This document shows, one piece after another, positions 52,483-62,175 of a DNA stretch of 64,000 nt (position 1 is its first letter; every line of letters starts with the position of its first letter). Location of the stretch: positions 6,227-70,226 of the forward strand of contig NPFB01000114.1 of NCBI GenBank assembly GCA_014084085.1, given 5' to 3'. A program made the translations under genes and the position numbers. The notes under the pieces were generated by a model, which did not search any database, had not been told where the DNA came from, and was given only the letters and a program-made list of their open reading frames with translations. The stretch is from Hondaea fermentalgiana (lineage: Eukaryota > Sar > Bigyra > Thraustochytrida > Thraustochytriidae).

Positions 52483-54528
52483 TTAGGCGTCCTTGGGCTT
52501 AGGCGGCTCGAGGACCATCTCGTGGAGCGGAAAGCCAGCGGGGACCATGGGCAAGACGAGCGTGTCCTTGTCCACGAAAACCTCAAGGAGGACGGGACCC
52601 TCATCGTACTCGAGAAACTCCTTGATCTTGTCCTTGAGCTCGGACTGCTTCGCGCAGTAGAGACCCTTGGCACGCATAGCATCGGCGACCTTGTCGAAGC
52701 GCGGGTTGAACATGGCAGTGCCCGAGTAGCGCTTGTCGTAAAAGAGATCCTGCCAGTTCTTGACCATGCCCTGAAAGTTGTTCTGCAAGAGAAGAATCTT
52801 CACACCAACCTTGAATTCGGCAGCTGTGATCAGCTCCATACCGGTCATCGAATAAGAGGCATCACCATCGATGTCAATAACAATAGCATCGGGCTTGGCA
52901 ATCTTGGCGCCAATGGCCGAGGGAAGGCCGTAGCCCATGGTGCCGGCGCCACCCGAGGAGATCCACTGGCGCGGCTTGGTCCAGGTAAGGAACTGCGCTG
53001 CCTGCATCTGGTGGCTTCCGACACCCGTGGTGATGTAGACCTCCTGGTCGGCGTCCTTCTCCTGAATCTCGAGAATCTGCTTGTTGAGCTCCGTGAGGAC
53101 CTGCTGCGGCTTGAGAACCTTGTCGTCCGAATCAACAGACTCGAGCAGAAAAGGGTACTTCTCCTTCCATTCGGCGATCTGCGCAAACCACGGCTCGCGC
53201 TCCTGGCGCTGCACGTGGGGCGTGACGTTGGCGAGGTTCTCGACCACGTCGCCGAGGACCGCGACGGTGGGCTGGACGACCTTGTGGAGGTTCTTGGGGG
53301 AAATCTCAAAGTGAACGATGCCGCCGCGGCCCTCGCGCTCGGCACGGCGAGCCTCCGGAGCAAAGGCGTCAACGCGGCCCGTCACACGATCATCAAAGCG
53401 GGCACCGAGCGCCAGGACAAGATCGGCATTCTGCATCGAGTAGTTGGCGTAGGCAGAGCCGTGCATGCCGAGCATCTTGAGGGAGAGGGGACTACGCTCG
53501 TCAAAGCCGCCGAGACCCTGCATGGTGGTGGTAACGGGAATGTTGGCCTTCTCCGCGAACTCCTTGAGCACAGCCGGGCCGTTCAACGGGCTCTGCATAA
53601 CACCCTGGCCAGCATAGATGATGGGACGCTCCGCACGGTTAATCATCTCGGCAATGAGCTTGAAGTCGGCCGTGCCAGGGGCGCCGATGCGCTCCTTGTG
53701 AAAAAGCTCGACCTTTTGCTTCTGGCGCACAGCAACCTGGGGGGAGCTGTCGGGCATTTCCTTGAGCTCAACGGCGGTCACATCCTTGGGGAGATCGACG
53801 AGCACGGGACCCGGGCGGCCGCTCGTGGCGATCTCAAAGGCCTCATTGATGCGGCGCGGGAGTTCCTTCACGTCCTTGACCATCACGTTCCACTTGGTGC
53901 ACGCGCGGCTGATGCCAACAATGTCACACTCCTGGAAAGCGTCGGTGCCGACAGCAGAGGTGGGCACCTGGCCGGTGAACACGAGCAGGGGCGTACCGTC
54001 CATGTAAGCATCCATGATCGGGGTGATGGTGTTGGTGGCTCCAGGGCCCGAGGTGACGAGGACGACACCGGGCTTGCCCGTGGCGCGCGCGTAGCCCTCG
54101 GCCATGTGGCCGGCGCCCTGCTCATGGCGGGCGAGAATGAACTTGAAGGCGTCGCTCTCGAAGATGGCATCAAAGACGGGCAGAATGGCGCCGCCAGGGT
54201 AGCCGAAGATGGTGTCCACCTGGTGCTCGCGCATGAGCTCATGAAAGATCTGGGCGCCGGTCAGGCCGACGAAGCGCGCATCGTCCGTCGCCGCCTGGAG
54301 CGTGGCCAGCGAGCTCTTCTCGCGCGTCGCGTTGGGGCCGCGTCCCGTGGAGAACGACCTCGCCGCGGCCGCCTTCTTGGCCGCGTCTCCGCCCGTGCCG
54401 GACGAGAACGCGGCGGCCGCCAGCCGTGCCGTGCCCGCGCGCAGCTGCTGCTGCTGCTGCTTTGCAGGCGTCGTCAGCGCCGAGGACAGCGCCGCCGCTG
54501 TCCTCGTCGCCGCGCGGGTCGCGCTCAT
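52483..54528 (-). CDS. ILV2: Acetolactate (acetohydroxyacid) synthase catalytic subunit
   Basis: ThDP enzyme that condenses pyruvate with pyruvate or 2-oxobutyrate, the first common step of Val/Leu/Ile synthesis. From ATG ending 54528 the protein is 681 residues. The first about 65 are Ala/Arg/Ser/Thr-rich without acids until later, a mitochondrial-type transit peptide. Core motifs are [15 protein letters not shown], catalytic E136 in [48 protein letters not shown], and the ThDP/Mg motif beginning [13 protein letters not shown], with [10 protein letters not shown] following. The Pro of GQVP and the Trp of the MVxxW motif, positions often linked to inhibitor response, are the ordinary residues. 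The long plus-strand frame opposite it is an antisense shadow. Confidence 0.97.
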   Translation of the reverse strand: MSATRAATRTAAALSSALTTPAKQQQQQLRAGTARLAAAAFSSGTGGDAAKKAAAARSFSTGRGPNATREKSSLATLQAATDDARFVGLTGAQIFHELMREHQVDTIFGYPGGAILPVFDAIFESDAFKFILARHEQGAGHMAEGYARATGKPGVVLVTSGPGATNTITPIMDAYMDGTPLLVFTGQVPTSAVGTDAFQECDIVGISRACTKWNVMVKDVKELPRRINEAFEIATSGRPGPVLVDLPKDVTAVELKEMPDSSPQVAVRQKQKVELFHKERIGAPGTADFKLIAEMINRAERPIIYAGQGVMQSPLNGPAVLKEFAEKANIPVTTTMQGLGGFDERSPLSLKMLGMHGSAYANYSMQNADLVLALGARFDDRVTGRVDAFAPEARRAEREGRGGIVHFEISPKNLHKVVQPTVAVLGDVVENLANVTPHVQRQEREPWFAQIAEWKEKYPFLLESVDSDDKVLKPQQVLTELNKQILEIQEKDADQEVYITTGVGSHQMQAAQFLTWTKPRQWISSGGAGTMGYGLPSAIGAKIAKPDAIVIDIDGDASYSMTGMELITAAEFKVGVKILLLQNNFQGMVKNWQDLFYDKRYSGTAMFNPRFDKVADAMRAKGLYCAKQSELKDKIKEFLEYDEGPVLLEVFVDKDTLVLPMVPAGFPLHEMVLEPPKPKDA

Positions 54529-54712
54529 CCTTCTCTCGCTCGACCGCCCGGTCACTCGCTCGCAGCAAGTCTTGCTCGCTCGCGCGCCGCTCGCTCGATC
54601 GCTCGCGCGCCGTGCTCGCTCGCCGCGCGGGTGCTGCGCGCGCTCCTCCCTCGGCCGGGTCTGGGTCTGCTTTGGCTTTGCTCTGCTCTGCTCTGCCTTG
54701 CTGCGCCCCTTG

Positions 54713-54763
<51 letters not shown>

Positions 54764-54765
54764 TC
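54713..54765. repeat. (TTTC)n microsatellite, left of gap
   Basis: Perfect TTTC tetramers running into the run of N. Confidence 0.95.
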
Positions 54766-54865
54766 NNNNNNNNNNNNNNNNNNNNNNNNNNNNNNNNNNN
54801 NNNNNNNNNNNNNNNNNNNNNNNNNNNNNNNNNNNNNNNNNNNNNNNNNNNNNNNNNNNNNNNNN
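54766..54865. other. Assembly gap (100 N)
   Basis: Exactly 100 N with the same TTTC repeat on both sides, so the assembly broke inside a long tetranucleotide array. Confidence 0.98.
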
Positions 54866-54867
54866 TT

Positions 54868-54917
<50 letters not shown>
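54866..54917. repeat. (TTTC)n microsatellite, right of gap
   Basis: Perfect TTTC tetramers emerging from the gap, continuing the left array. Confidence 0.95.
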
Positions 54918-54918
<1 letters not shown>

Positions 54919-55952
54919 CTCTCCTCGCGTGGCTCCGAGCTTTCTTTCTTTTCTTTTTATACTCTCTCTCTTTCCCGCCCTCTTTCTATCTCCCCTTTCC
55001 CTTCCCCCCATTCCGCACTTCCCGCGCGCGACCCGACTTCGGCCCGCGTATACTTCTGTGTGCGGCGGCCCGCGCCACTGCGTTATACACCGTTCGTTCC
55101 CCGCCGCGCTCCCTTCTGCGCAGTACTGCGCTGCTCGGCTCCGCGCGGCGCCTGCACCGCTCCTTTCCGCACTGTTCCGCGCGGCGCCCGCAAGTGCGCG
55201 GCCGCCGCGCGCAAGTGCATCTTTCGTGCATTCTGCACTTGTGTGCTGCCAGCCAGCTTCTGCTGCTTGTGCTATCTGTCTGTCGGGCGCCAGTGGTCAA
55301 CGTTAGTTTGCACACGCCGCCTTCCTCCCCTTCGGGCTTGCTTTCCCCTGGCTGGCGCAGCCTGGCTGGCGGTCGTGCTGCGGCTGCTGGCTGGTGTTCC
55401 GGCAACAGGCTCCTCGCTGCGCTCCTAATACTTGACGTGCCAGCAGCAGCAGCAGCAGCAGTTCAGGCGCGCGGTGCTGGAACAGCGCCCGACTGACAGT
55501 GAGCAGCTGAAACGGCGATTGGCGGTTGGGAGGAGGTTACAAAACTGAAAAATTTTAGCTAGCGATTGCGAGAAGATGCAAGGAAGCGCGCGCCGCATGC
55601 CAGTGAAACGAGTTGGTTGACTTGTCTCGCCCAGGCGTCAGGCGCGAATTGCACTGATCCATCGCGGATTTTCATCTTCTGAACAGGCTGCCAGTAATCC
55701 TCATTCTCGCAATCGCAGTCGCTTGCGCGCAACCTTTCTTCACAGTTGAGCATCTTGCGCTAAGAGCGAAACACAGTCGGTGTGAAAGTGAAAGTAGGCC
55801 TGGGCCTGGTTGCGTTGAGGCAAAGCTTGTGAGCGACGACTTGTAGAACCTCTTCGCAAGCTCCGTGCTCGCTGGGCGTGCTGATACTGCCTGGTGGTCG
55901 CGCACAACGCGCAAGTTGCTGTCGCTAGGACGTCGACAAGGCCATCGTGAAG

Positions 55953-57015
55953 ATGCAGACAAAGGAGGTCATCGTCAAAGTTGAGCCGAGCGACGAGTGG
56001 GATGGTGGCCCACCACCTGCGAGCAGTAGCCTCGAGGGCGCAAGCCTTTCGCCAACACTTGTAGCACATCGCGGCTTTAGCGAAGAGTATCCGGAGAACA
56101 CATGTCTTGCCTTTGCTAAAGCTCTCGAGGCGGGCGCGACAGTCGTCGAGTGTGACGTACAGTTCTGCAAGACAGGGTACGTACATTTGCAACGCGTACA
56201 GTGCCACAGCCGTTCACTAACAGACCTTGCGCGCTTTCCTTCGTTCCTTTATATATCGCTTATGACGCTGCAGCGAGGTGGTCATCATGCATGATGCCAC
56301 CGTCGACCGGACCACGGATGGGACCGGCGCCGTCGCAAACTTGACGCTTCAAGAGCTCAAGGCGCTTGACGCCGGGGTGAAAAAGGGCAGCGAATTTCAA
56401 GGAGAGCGTGTTCCGCTCCTCTCCGAGGCGCTTGAAATCTTCACGTCGAGGTCCGATGGTGCAAAGTTTCTCATCGAGCTCAAATTCCGCATGTTTACGT
56501 GGAGTGGCCCCGCGGCGTACAAGAACCTTGCAGAGGAAGTTGTTAAAATCATCAAGGCTGCGGATGCGCAACATGTTGTGATTGTACACTCCTTTATCGA
56601 AAGCTATCTGCGCACAATCAAGGAGCTTGCGCCAGAGATCGAGTGCCATCTTTTGTGTTTCCCCTGGCGTTGGGCCTCCACCTTGGCCAGGATCGACTAC
56701 GTCGATGGTTACAGTCCCAACGTTCTTGCTATTACGCCAACTTTCGTCAACTACATGCACCGACATGGGAAAAAGGTATTTTGCTGGACGGTCAACGCCG
56801 AAGAGCAGATGCGCTATTGCATCGCGATCGGGGTCGATGGAGTCATTTCCGATCGCGTTGCGACGCTTGAGCGAGTTGCCGGCGATGCACAACAGCAACG
56901 GGATCCTCTCCTTGTGCGTCGGCCCTCTCGCTCGTGGAAGTACGTTTTGGTCCACATGTTTTTCATCATCCCGATCTCTTGGATCACAAACATTTGTGCG
57001 ATTTTCATGACCTGA
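55953..57015 (+). CDS. Glycerophosphodiester phosphodiesterase (GDPD), two exons
   Basis: Exons 55953-56176 and 56274-57015 give 321 residues. The 97-bp intron begins GTACGT and ends GCTGCAG; the join reads CKTG-EVVIMHD and restores the GDPD motif. Visible catalytic and metal residues are H39-R40 (VAHRG), E66 and D68 (ECDV) and H81 (MHD), with DRTTDGTG after. The family hydrolyses glycerophosphodiesters or lysophospholipids to glycerol-3-phosphate or lysophosphatidic acid. A C-terminal hydrophobic segment (YVLVHMFFIIPISWI) suggests a membrane tail. The start is the first ATG; an upstream in-frame GTG was not used. This is the only clear intron in the window. Confidence 0.95.
56177..56273 (+). 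other. Spliceosomal intron in GDPD gene
   Basis: 97 bp, donor GTACGT, acceptor TGCAG preceded by a pyrimidine-rich stretch with CTTTCCTTCGTTCC and a CTTATGAC branch-like site. Its removal joins the catalytic region in frame; read through, the frame stops in the intron region. Confidence 0.92.
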
Positions 57016-57498
57016 AATCCGTTCCTGTGCGCGTGCGTGCGTGCGTGTGCATGTGTGCGCGAATCCATTTCGCTAGGTTTTCCCATTGAGATCGTTGTTG
57101 TTAAAAGCTCGTAGTCAAATCAAATTCATGCTGTCACTCTTCTTGTTTCTTTTGTTTCTGCAGAAAGGCCGCCCTTGGCAGACAGGCTAACGCGCGGGGG
57201 AAAAAAAAATTGAGACAAAAAAAACCAACAAAAAAACAAATCCAAACCATAAAAACTTGGTGAGGCGCGGCGCGGCGCGGCGCAGCACAGCACGGGCGCC
57301 ACGGTGCGCGCTGCATAGGCAGCCGCTCCCACTGGACGTCCTGAGGCGCGAGCCCACGGCTCTCCGTCCCGTGGCGAGTCCAAACTGAACGGACGGCGCC
57401 CGCCACGGGAGACGAAACTGGGCGCGCCGTTGATCACTCCCTGCCTCACCAAGGCAAGCCAACAATCCTACGGCAGAGGAAACTAGAAAAAGAACATA
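57016..57498. promoter_or_regulatory. Intergenic region GDPD / DMAP1
   Basis: Downstream of GDPD are GCGTGC repeats (57030-57045). Upstream of DMAP1 are A-rich runs (57199-57250) and a GGCGC pentamer repeat (57264-57285). No gene is seen. Confidence 0.45.
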
Positions 57499-59259
57499 AT
57501 GGGCGACGTCGCAGATATTCTAGGCCTCGCCAAAGGCGGTGCCGGCGGCGGCGAGAGATCACGATCAAAATCGTCCGTGAAGCGGCCTGATGGCATGAGC
57601 AAGGAGGTCTTTGCTCTCTTAGGCAACGGGACAGAGCTTCCTCCGTTAGCTCCAGGGGCAGGTGCTGGCGACAAGACCGCCGCACATTACAAGCAGCTTG
57701 CAGCCAAATCCGCCGTCAAATGGGTGTGGAAACCTTTTCCAAATTCAGCACGCAAAGATGGAATGATGTTGTCGCATTGGCAGCAAGCCCAAGCCCCGGA
57801 AACCGACTACGCGTTTGCGCGCTTCAACAGACGCAGTGCTGCCGTCAAATATGCTCCCGAAGAGTATGAGGCTCTCGTGGCACCCAACGATGCTGTGAGT
57901 GGCTGGACGCGGGAGGAATCCGATATGCTCTTTCGACTCTGTGCCGAGTACGACCTCCGCTGGTACATTATCGAGGATAGATGGCCCCTGCCAAAGCCGC
58001 GTAGCGTCATTGAAATGAAAGCGCGCTACTACAACATTGCCAAGCTCGTTGTGCAGACGCGGAGAAGCAAAAAGGCCTCCAAGGCTGTCGCGGCTGCTGC
58101 TGCTGCCTATGCGGTGGCCTCTGCAGCCGCAGCTTCCTCTGAGCAAGCTGGCGACGGCGGCGCACATGGTGCACGCTCCGATGCCGCCGGCGAACTCGAC
58201 CCGGATGCCTTGAACGCTGTGCTGGGCACCGTCGAGGAGTCGACGGCGACTGTCAGCGCCAAGGCTATTGCACAAACCGAGAACGCCTTGCTAGACTACG
58301 CATACGACGAGGCCTACGACATTAAGCGGAACAAGCAGCTCCAAGTGCTCTTTTCGCGCTCTCTCGCCGAGGAAAAAGAAGAAGCCCGCCTCATTAGCGA
58401 GGTGCGACGCATTGATGTCCAGTTGCGCAGGCTTCAAAAGGATCAACCCCGCGTTGTCAGTTCCACAAAACGAAAGGGCAAGGCGAACAAGGGTCCCCCG
58501 GCCTTGCATCAGTTCCCACCCACGCTCGTCGACAAGATTATTAACAATCCGGCAGCCCTCGAGAAAGAGGCCAAAGCCAAGAAGCCAGGTGTCTACCTGC
58601 GCAGCGCAGAGTTCCTCACACCTCTTTCCTCGACGGGTATCGGTCCACGTCTTCAGGGTAAAATGGACGATGTTCTCAACGAATTGAGCGTTCCATTGCG
58701 ACCCGTGCCCACAGTTCAAGTGTGTCAAGCGTACACCAAGCTCCGTCAGGATGTGCTCAAGCTTTTGGCGCTGCAGAGCAAGCTCATTGAACAGCGCAAG
58801 CTCGTTCACAAACTTCAAGGTCTTTCGCCTGCTCTTGCTGGTGGCGCTCCAGCACCTCGGAGTTCGGGCTCCAACACCAAGGCTGCGCGTGCCAATAAGC
58901 GCAAGTCAGCTTCGAGTGCTGCCGCAGCTGCAGCTGCAGCAACAACAGGAGTTGGAGCTGGAGGAAGCCTCGCTGGAGCGTCCGCACCGACTGCGGCGCA
59001 AACCTTGGTGCCAGCGCCTGGCCAGACCACGGCTGGGCAACCCGGAGCCTCATCGGCCGGCGCAGCATCGGCACAAGGCGGCGAAAGCACAGCAGATGCA
59101 CCGGCGCGCACGAGTCGGCGCAAAAGACAACCTTCTCAGGTCGTAGCGGAGGAGCTTGCAGGTTCTGGCATCAAGATCGAACCTGGAAAACGCAAGGCGA
59201 TAAATGCCGGAGCAGCCAGCGGAGCAAGATCGAAAAAGTCCAAAACGTCAACGTCTTAA
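57499..59259 (+). CDS. DMAP1: DMAP1/SWC4-like subunit of NuA4/SWR1 chromatin complexes
   Basis: DMAP1 (yeast Swc4/Eaf2) is shared by the NuA4 acetyltransferase and SWR1 H2A.Z-exchange complexes. The 586-residue protein has the diagnostic region at about 72-185: WVWKPFPNSARKDGMMLSHW, then DYAFARFNRR, then a SANT-like segment GWTREESDMLFRLCAEYDLR, WYIIEDRW, and PRSVIEMKARYYNI. A helical middle part (about 255-330, RSLAEEKEEARLISEVRRID) and the conserved DMAP1 C-terminal segment (about 375-435) follow. The C-terminus is Ala/Gly-rich with basic KRK clusters, probably nuclear targeting. Length is close to animal and yeast proteins (about 470) plus the tail. Start ATG 57499. Confidence 0.95.
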   Translation: MGDVADILGLAKGGAGGGERSRSKSSVKRPDGMSKEVFALLGNGTELPPLAPGAGAGDKTAAHYKQLAAKSAVKWVWKPFPNSARKDGMMLSHWQQAQAPETDYAFARFNRRSAAVKYAPEEYEALVAPNDAVSGWTREESDMLFRLCAEYDLRWYIIEDRWPLPKPRSVIEMKARYYNIAKLVVQTRRSKKASKAVAAAAAAYAVASAAAASSEQAGDGGAHGARSDAAGELDPDALNAVLGTVEESTATVSAKAIAQTENALLDYAYDEAYDIKRNKQLQVLFSRSLAEEKEEARLISEVRRIDVQLRRLQKDQPRVVSSTKRKGKANKGPPALHQFPPTLVDKIINNPAALEKEAKAKKPGVYLRSAEFLTPLSSTGIGPRLQGKMDDVLNELSVPLRPVPTVQVCQAYTKLRQDVLKLLALQSKLIEQRKLVHKLQGLSPALAGGAPAPRSSGSNTKAARANKRKSASSAAAAAAAATTGVGAGGSLAGASAPTAAQTLVPAPGQTTAGQPGASSAGAASAQGGESTADAPARTSRRKRQPSQVVAEELAGSGIKIEPGKRKAINAGAASGARSKKSKTSTS

Positions 59260-59511
59260 GTTAAAAAATCCCTCACGGAAACGAGTGAGCCTGCTTCGTG
59301 GATCAAAGGTCAAGGGCGGGTCGTTTGTCCCGCTTGGCCTTGTCACATTGATAACAGAAGAAGAACCAACGCGCAGAGTGACAAACTGACCGGGACGAAC
59401 ATGCGAGCACAAAGTACGAGCTCTACTCTACATGTAGACGAGGACTGTATACCTTTCTGCTGCCTAGCCCAATATTTTTCCGTTCCATATAGAGACCTGG
59501 AAACTGGACCG
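59260..59511. other. Convergent 3' region DMAP1 / SDR
   Basis: 252 bp between two convergent stop codons, AT-richer than the coding parts. No strict AATAAA signal was recognised. Confidence 0.45.
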
Positions 59512-60315
59512 TTAGCGAGCTCCGAGACAGCGTCGTCCACCATCAATAGTGAGGTGGGTGCCGGTGATAAAGTCGCTCTTGGAGGAGTCCGCAAGAAAAA
59601 GAATAGCTTCCGCAGCCTCATCGGGCTTACCGACGCGTCCAAGCGGATGCGTGACCTCCTCAGAGCGCTTGAGGAATCCCGCATACTGCTCGTCGCTTAG
59701 ACCGCCGCGCTTCTGAAGCTCGGTCACAATGACGCCCGGGTTGACCGTGTTGCATCGGATACCCTTGGGGGCAAGGTCTACCGCTGCACAGTCGGTGAGC
59801 ATGTCTACGGCAGCTTTGCTGGCACAGTACGCCGCGACGCCACCAAAGGATTGAAGACCGTTCACTGAGGACACGTTGACGATAGAGCTGGTGAGCTCTC
59901 CCTTGGGCTTTTCCATGTACGGGATGGCCTTGGACATGAAGCAGAATACCCCGCGTGCGTTGGTGTCAAAGTTAGCGTCCCAGTTGGCCATGTCTGCAGC
60001 CCCGACGGCGCCTCCCTTGAGGACGCCGGCGCAATTGACAAGGATATCGAGCCTGTTTTCTCCAAGCAATTTTACAGATTCCTGCACGATTCGGTCAACG
60101 TCTGCTTCTTGGGTGGCATCGCCGGGGAAGATGGCCACCTGAGGCGCCTCATTTCCGAGGTCGTTCTTGATTCTCTCCATCACGCCGAGCAGGGCCTCCT
60201 CCTTCCGGCCAGTGAGCGCCACGGCGCAGCCATGCGAGGCCAGCTTGAGCGCCGCTGCAGCCCCGATGCCTGATGAGGCGCCAGTCACCAGAGCAAGTCG
60301 GCCGCGGAGTGACAT
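59512..60315 (-). CDS. Short-chain dehydrogenase/reductase, classical type
   Basis: The 267-residue classical SDR uses NAD(P)(H) to interconvert an alcohol and a ketone. TGASSGIG (11-18) binds the cofactor, with NCAG at 94-97, Ser149/150, Tyr163 and Lys167 as the catalytic set (YCASK), and NPGVIVT after the active site. The C-terminal FITGTHLTIDGG is typical of the FabG-like group. R37 in the LTGRK strand-2 end suggests NADP preference. The open frame continues upstream through a CAG repeat to a TTG, so I start at the ATG ending 60315, right at the Rossmann fold. Substrate is unknown. Confidence 0.93.
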   Translation of the reverse strand: MSLRGRLALVTGASSGIGAAAALKLASHGCAVALTGRKEEALLGVMERIKNDLGNEAPQVAIFPGDATQEADVDRIVQESVKLLGENRLDILVNCAGVLKGGAVGAADMANWDANFDTNARGVFCFMSKAIPYMEKPKGELTSSIVNVSSVNGLQSFGGVAAYCASKAAVDMLTDCAAVDLAPKGIRCNTVNPGVIVTELQKRGGLSDEQYAGFLKRSEEVTHPLGRVGKPDEAAEAILFLADSSKSDFITGTHLTIDGGRRCLGAR

Positions 60316-60355
60316 CTTGCGCTTTGCTTGCTTCTTCGTCGCGCTCGTCTTCGTG

Positions 60356-60395
<40 letters not shown>

Positions 60396-60884
60396 CTTCT
60401 TCTTCTTCTTGGCCACGTGAAGGTGAGGGAGGGGTCGGCTGATGGATGAGGTTTTGCTCCCTCTTGCGAGCATCTGCAATTGGGACAAAAGATATTTTGG
60501 CACAAATTGTGAGCAAGCATCGTTTCGGAATCGAAGCTCGTCCGAGATCAAGCCAAGCAGAGTCGCGAAAGAGAGAAGGGAACTGCGGCTAAACGAAAGG
60601 AAGCCAAGGGATAGATAACGTGGGAGTCACAGGGAGAGAGAAGGAGATATATATAGAGAGAGGGATGGGGGGGGGAGAACTCAACTTTGATTGGAGTGTG
60701 TGAACATGTTGTCTTGCGATCTTGAGACAAAAAGGCTCGTTTCGTGTGACAGACTGATGAGATGTCTTGACGTGTGTGTCTCCGGCAATAACAACGAGTA
60801 TAACTTTGCTCAATTCAAACCACATGTCTTCTTTTTCTTGCTTCATAATAGATTGAAAGCGAAACATTGTGTCACAAACTAGCG
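60316..60884. promoter_or_regulatory. Intergenic region between two minus-strand SDR genes
   Basis: Holds the TGC/TTC repeat in the leader of the first SDR, an ATATATATAGAGAGAG stretch (60647-60663) and a G run (60666-60675). No gene is seen. Confidence 0.45.
60357..60410. repeat. (TGC)n(TTC)n trinucleotide repeat in SDR leader
   Basis: About 12 TGC units followed by TTC units, 42-95 bp upstream of the SDR ATG. If translated it would give poly-Ala and poly-Glu. Confidence 0.92.
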
Positions 60885-61991
60885 TTACTCTGCGAGAAGA
60901 GAAATGGGGAGCTGCGCGTCCCAAGCAGCCCAGAGATGGGCGCGAAACGCAGCGTCTAGACATGCCGCATGGGCTGGCCATAAGTACAGTTCGTCCTCGG
61001 CTGCAGACGAAAGCTTTTGCAGATTTTCTGCAACCCAGAGTGCGGCCGTGCGAAGGACAAACGGCTCGCGGCCGCGTAAAAGAAAATCCAAAGTTCGATA
61101 TGGAGCGAGAACACGGAAGCTCGCCAGAAAGTGCTGTGTTGTTCCATTCTGTGCACTCGACGCGTCGCTGGCATGCTCCATATCATCTTCCACAAAGGCT
61201 GCCGAAAGCGTGTAGCGAGCGCCTTGCTCTGGAGCAAAGCGACGCCATTCAGGCGCCGGCGGTCCGTCGAGAGAAGAGATGCGCTGCGTGCGCTGGTCAA
61301 GAGGAACTGCAATGTTTGATTGAACCATGCCTGGCGCGAGAACGCGCACACGAATCTGAGAGTCGCGTTGACGAAGTCGATCGGCTAGCTCGGCAGCAAA
61401 TACATTGAGTGCAAGCTTGCTATCCGCATACGCGGCAAGTTCGGCCTTTGGTGTACGCGTGAAAGCCGCAGGGCGGGCCAGGCAATCCGGATTTCCGCCC
61501 CATTCCAGCACCGAGCTCGTGAAGACGACGCGGCCTGGGAGACTTGACCTTTCAAGGAGGGGCACAAGCATCGAGGCGAGCATGGCCGGGGCCAGCACAT
61601 TACTCGTGTACAAGATGTCAAGGCCTGAGGATTCGCTCGTGGAGGGCCCCTTGTACCCAGCGTAAGACATGCCAGCGTTGAGAAAGAGCAAGTCGATCGT
61701 ATTTTGTTCACGTAAAAGGGTCTCTGCCAAGGTCTTGACGCGAGCGAGATCGCTGAGGTCTGCGGCAAGCGCCCACACCCGCTGCCCATCAGCAGCTGCG
61801 GCGGTGCGGAGCTGCCGGGCGACCAGCTCGCATCGTTCCTGTGCGCGGCCATGGACGACGACCGAAGCGCCTCGCGAAACAAGCTCCCGAGCCAGAGCAA
61901 GCCCGATGCCACTGGTGCTACCTGTCACAACAGCCAGGCGTCCACGCAGGTCGGAGGGGGCCGCGGCCTTGCGCAGCTCCGTAGAAGCCAT
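60885..61991 (-). CDS. Short-chain dehydrogenase, retinol-dehydrogenase/WWOX-like
   Basis: The 368-residue SDR has TGSTSGIG (23-30), LNAG (104-107), Ser159/160 and a Tyr188-x3-Lys192 active site (YADSK). The cofactor strand ends HGRAQER, suggesting NADP(H). The long C-terminal part after residue 230 (VLAPGMVQSNI onward) resembles retinol dehydrogenase/protochlorophyllide-reductase-type members, which often act on lipophilic alcohols and ketones. I use the ATG ending 61991. An in-frame ATG ending 62138 would add 49 residues with a Leu-rich hydrophobic stretch that could be a membrane anchor, but it would begin only 38 bp after the neighbouring stop codon. Substrate is unknown. Confidence 0.9.
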   Translation of the reverse strand: MASTELRKAAAPSDLRGRLAVVTGSTSGIGLALARELVSRGASVVVHGRAQERCELVARQLRTAAAADGQRVWALAADLSDLARVKTLAETLLREQNTIDLLFLNAGMSYAGYKGPSTSESSGLDILYTSNVLAPAMLASMLVPLLERSSLPGRVVFTSSVLEWGGNPDCLARPAAFTRTPKAELAAYADSKLALNVFAAELADRLRQRDSQIRVRVLAPGMVQSNIAVPLDQRTQRISSLDGPPAPEWRRFAPEQGARYTLSAAFVEDDMEHASDASSAQNGTTQHFLASFRVLAPYRTLDFLLRGREPFVLRTAALWVAENLQKLSSAAEDELYLWPAHAACLDAAFRAHLWAAWDAQLPISLLAE

Positions 61992-62175
61992 TGCGCATGC
62001 GCGCACGCCTAGATTGATTGTCGATTCCTTGACCCGAGTTGATTGATTTTTATGAATCTCCTTGTCAAGGTCAAACGAGATCAAAAGAAGAAGGAGAAGA
62101 AGATGAAGAAGCGAGAGAAGAAGAGCATTGCATTGCATGAAAATAATAGGATCAAGATCAAGATTCTGGGAATGT

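Larger units (their letters stand above)
54529..55952. promoter_or_regulatory. Intergenic region acetolactate synthase / GDPD with gap
   Basis: Between divergent genes. Nearest the synthase are GCTCGCTCG and CTCTG repeats, then a TTTC array interrupted by a 100-N gap, pyrimidine-rich sequence to 55010, GC-rich sequence, and a CAG repeat (55440-55460). A 64-codon minus-strand ATG frame (55559-55753) has some protein-like composition but no known relative that I recognise. Confidence 0.45.

Noticed and set aside
52336..55428. 1030-codon plus-strand open frame
   Set aside because: It is the antisense shadow of acetolactate synthase, continues through simple repeats and a gap, and has no recognisable domain; the opposite strand encodes an unmistakable enzyme.
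60316..60516. Poly-Glu/poly-Ala N-terminal extension of the first SDR
   Set aside because: Begins with TTG and is encoded by a trinucleotide repeat; classical SDRs start right at the Rossmann fold, as the ATG ending 60315 does.
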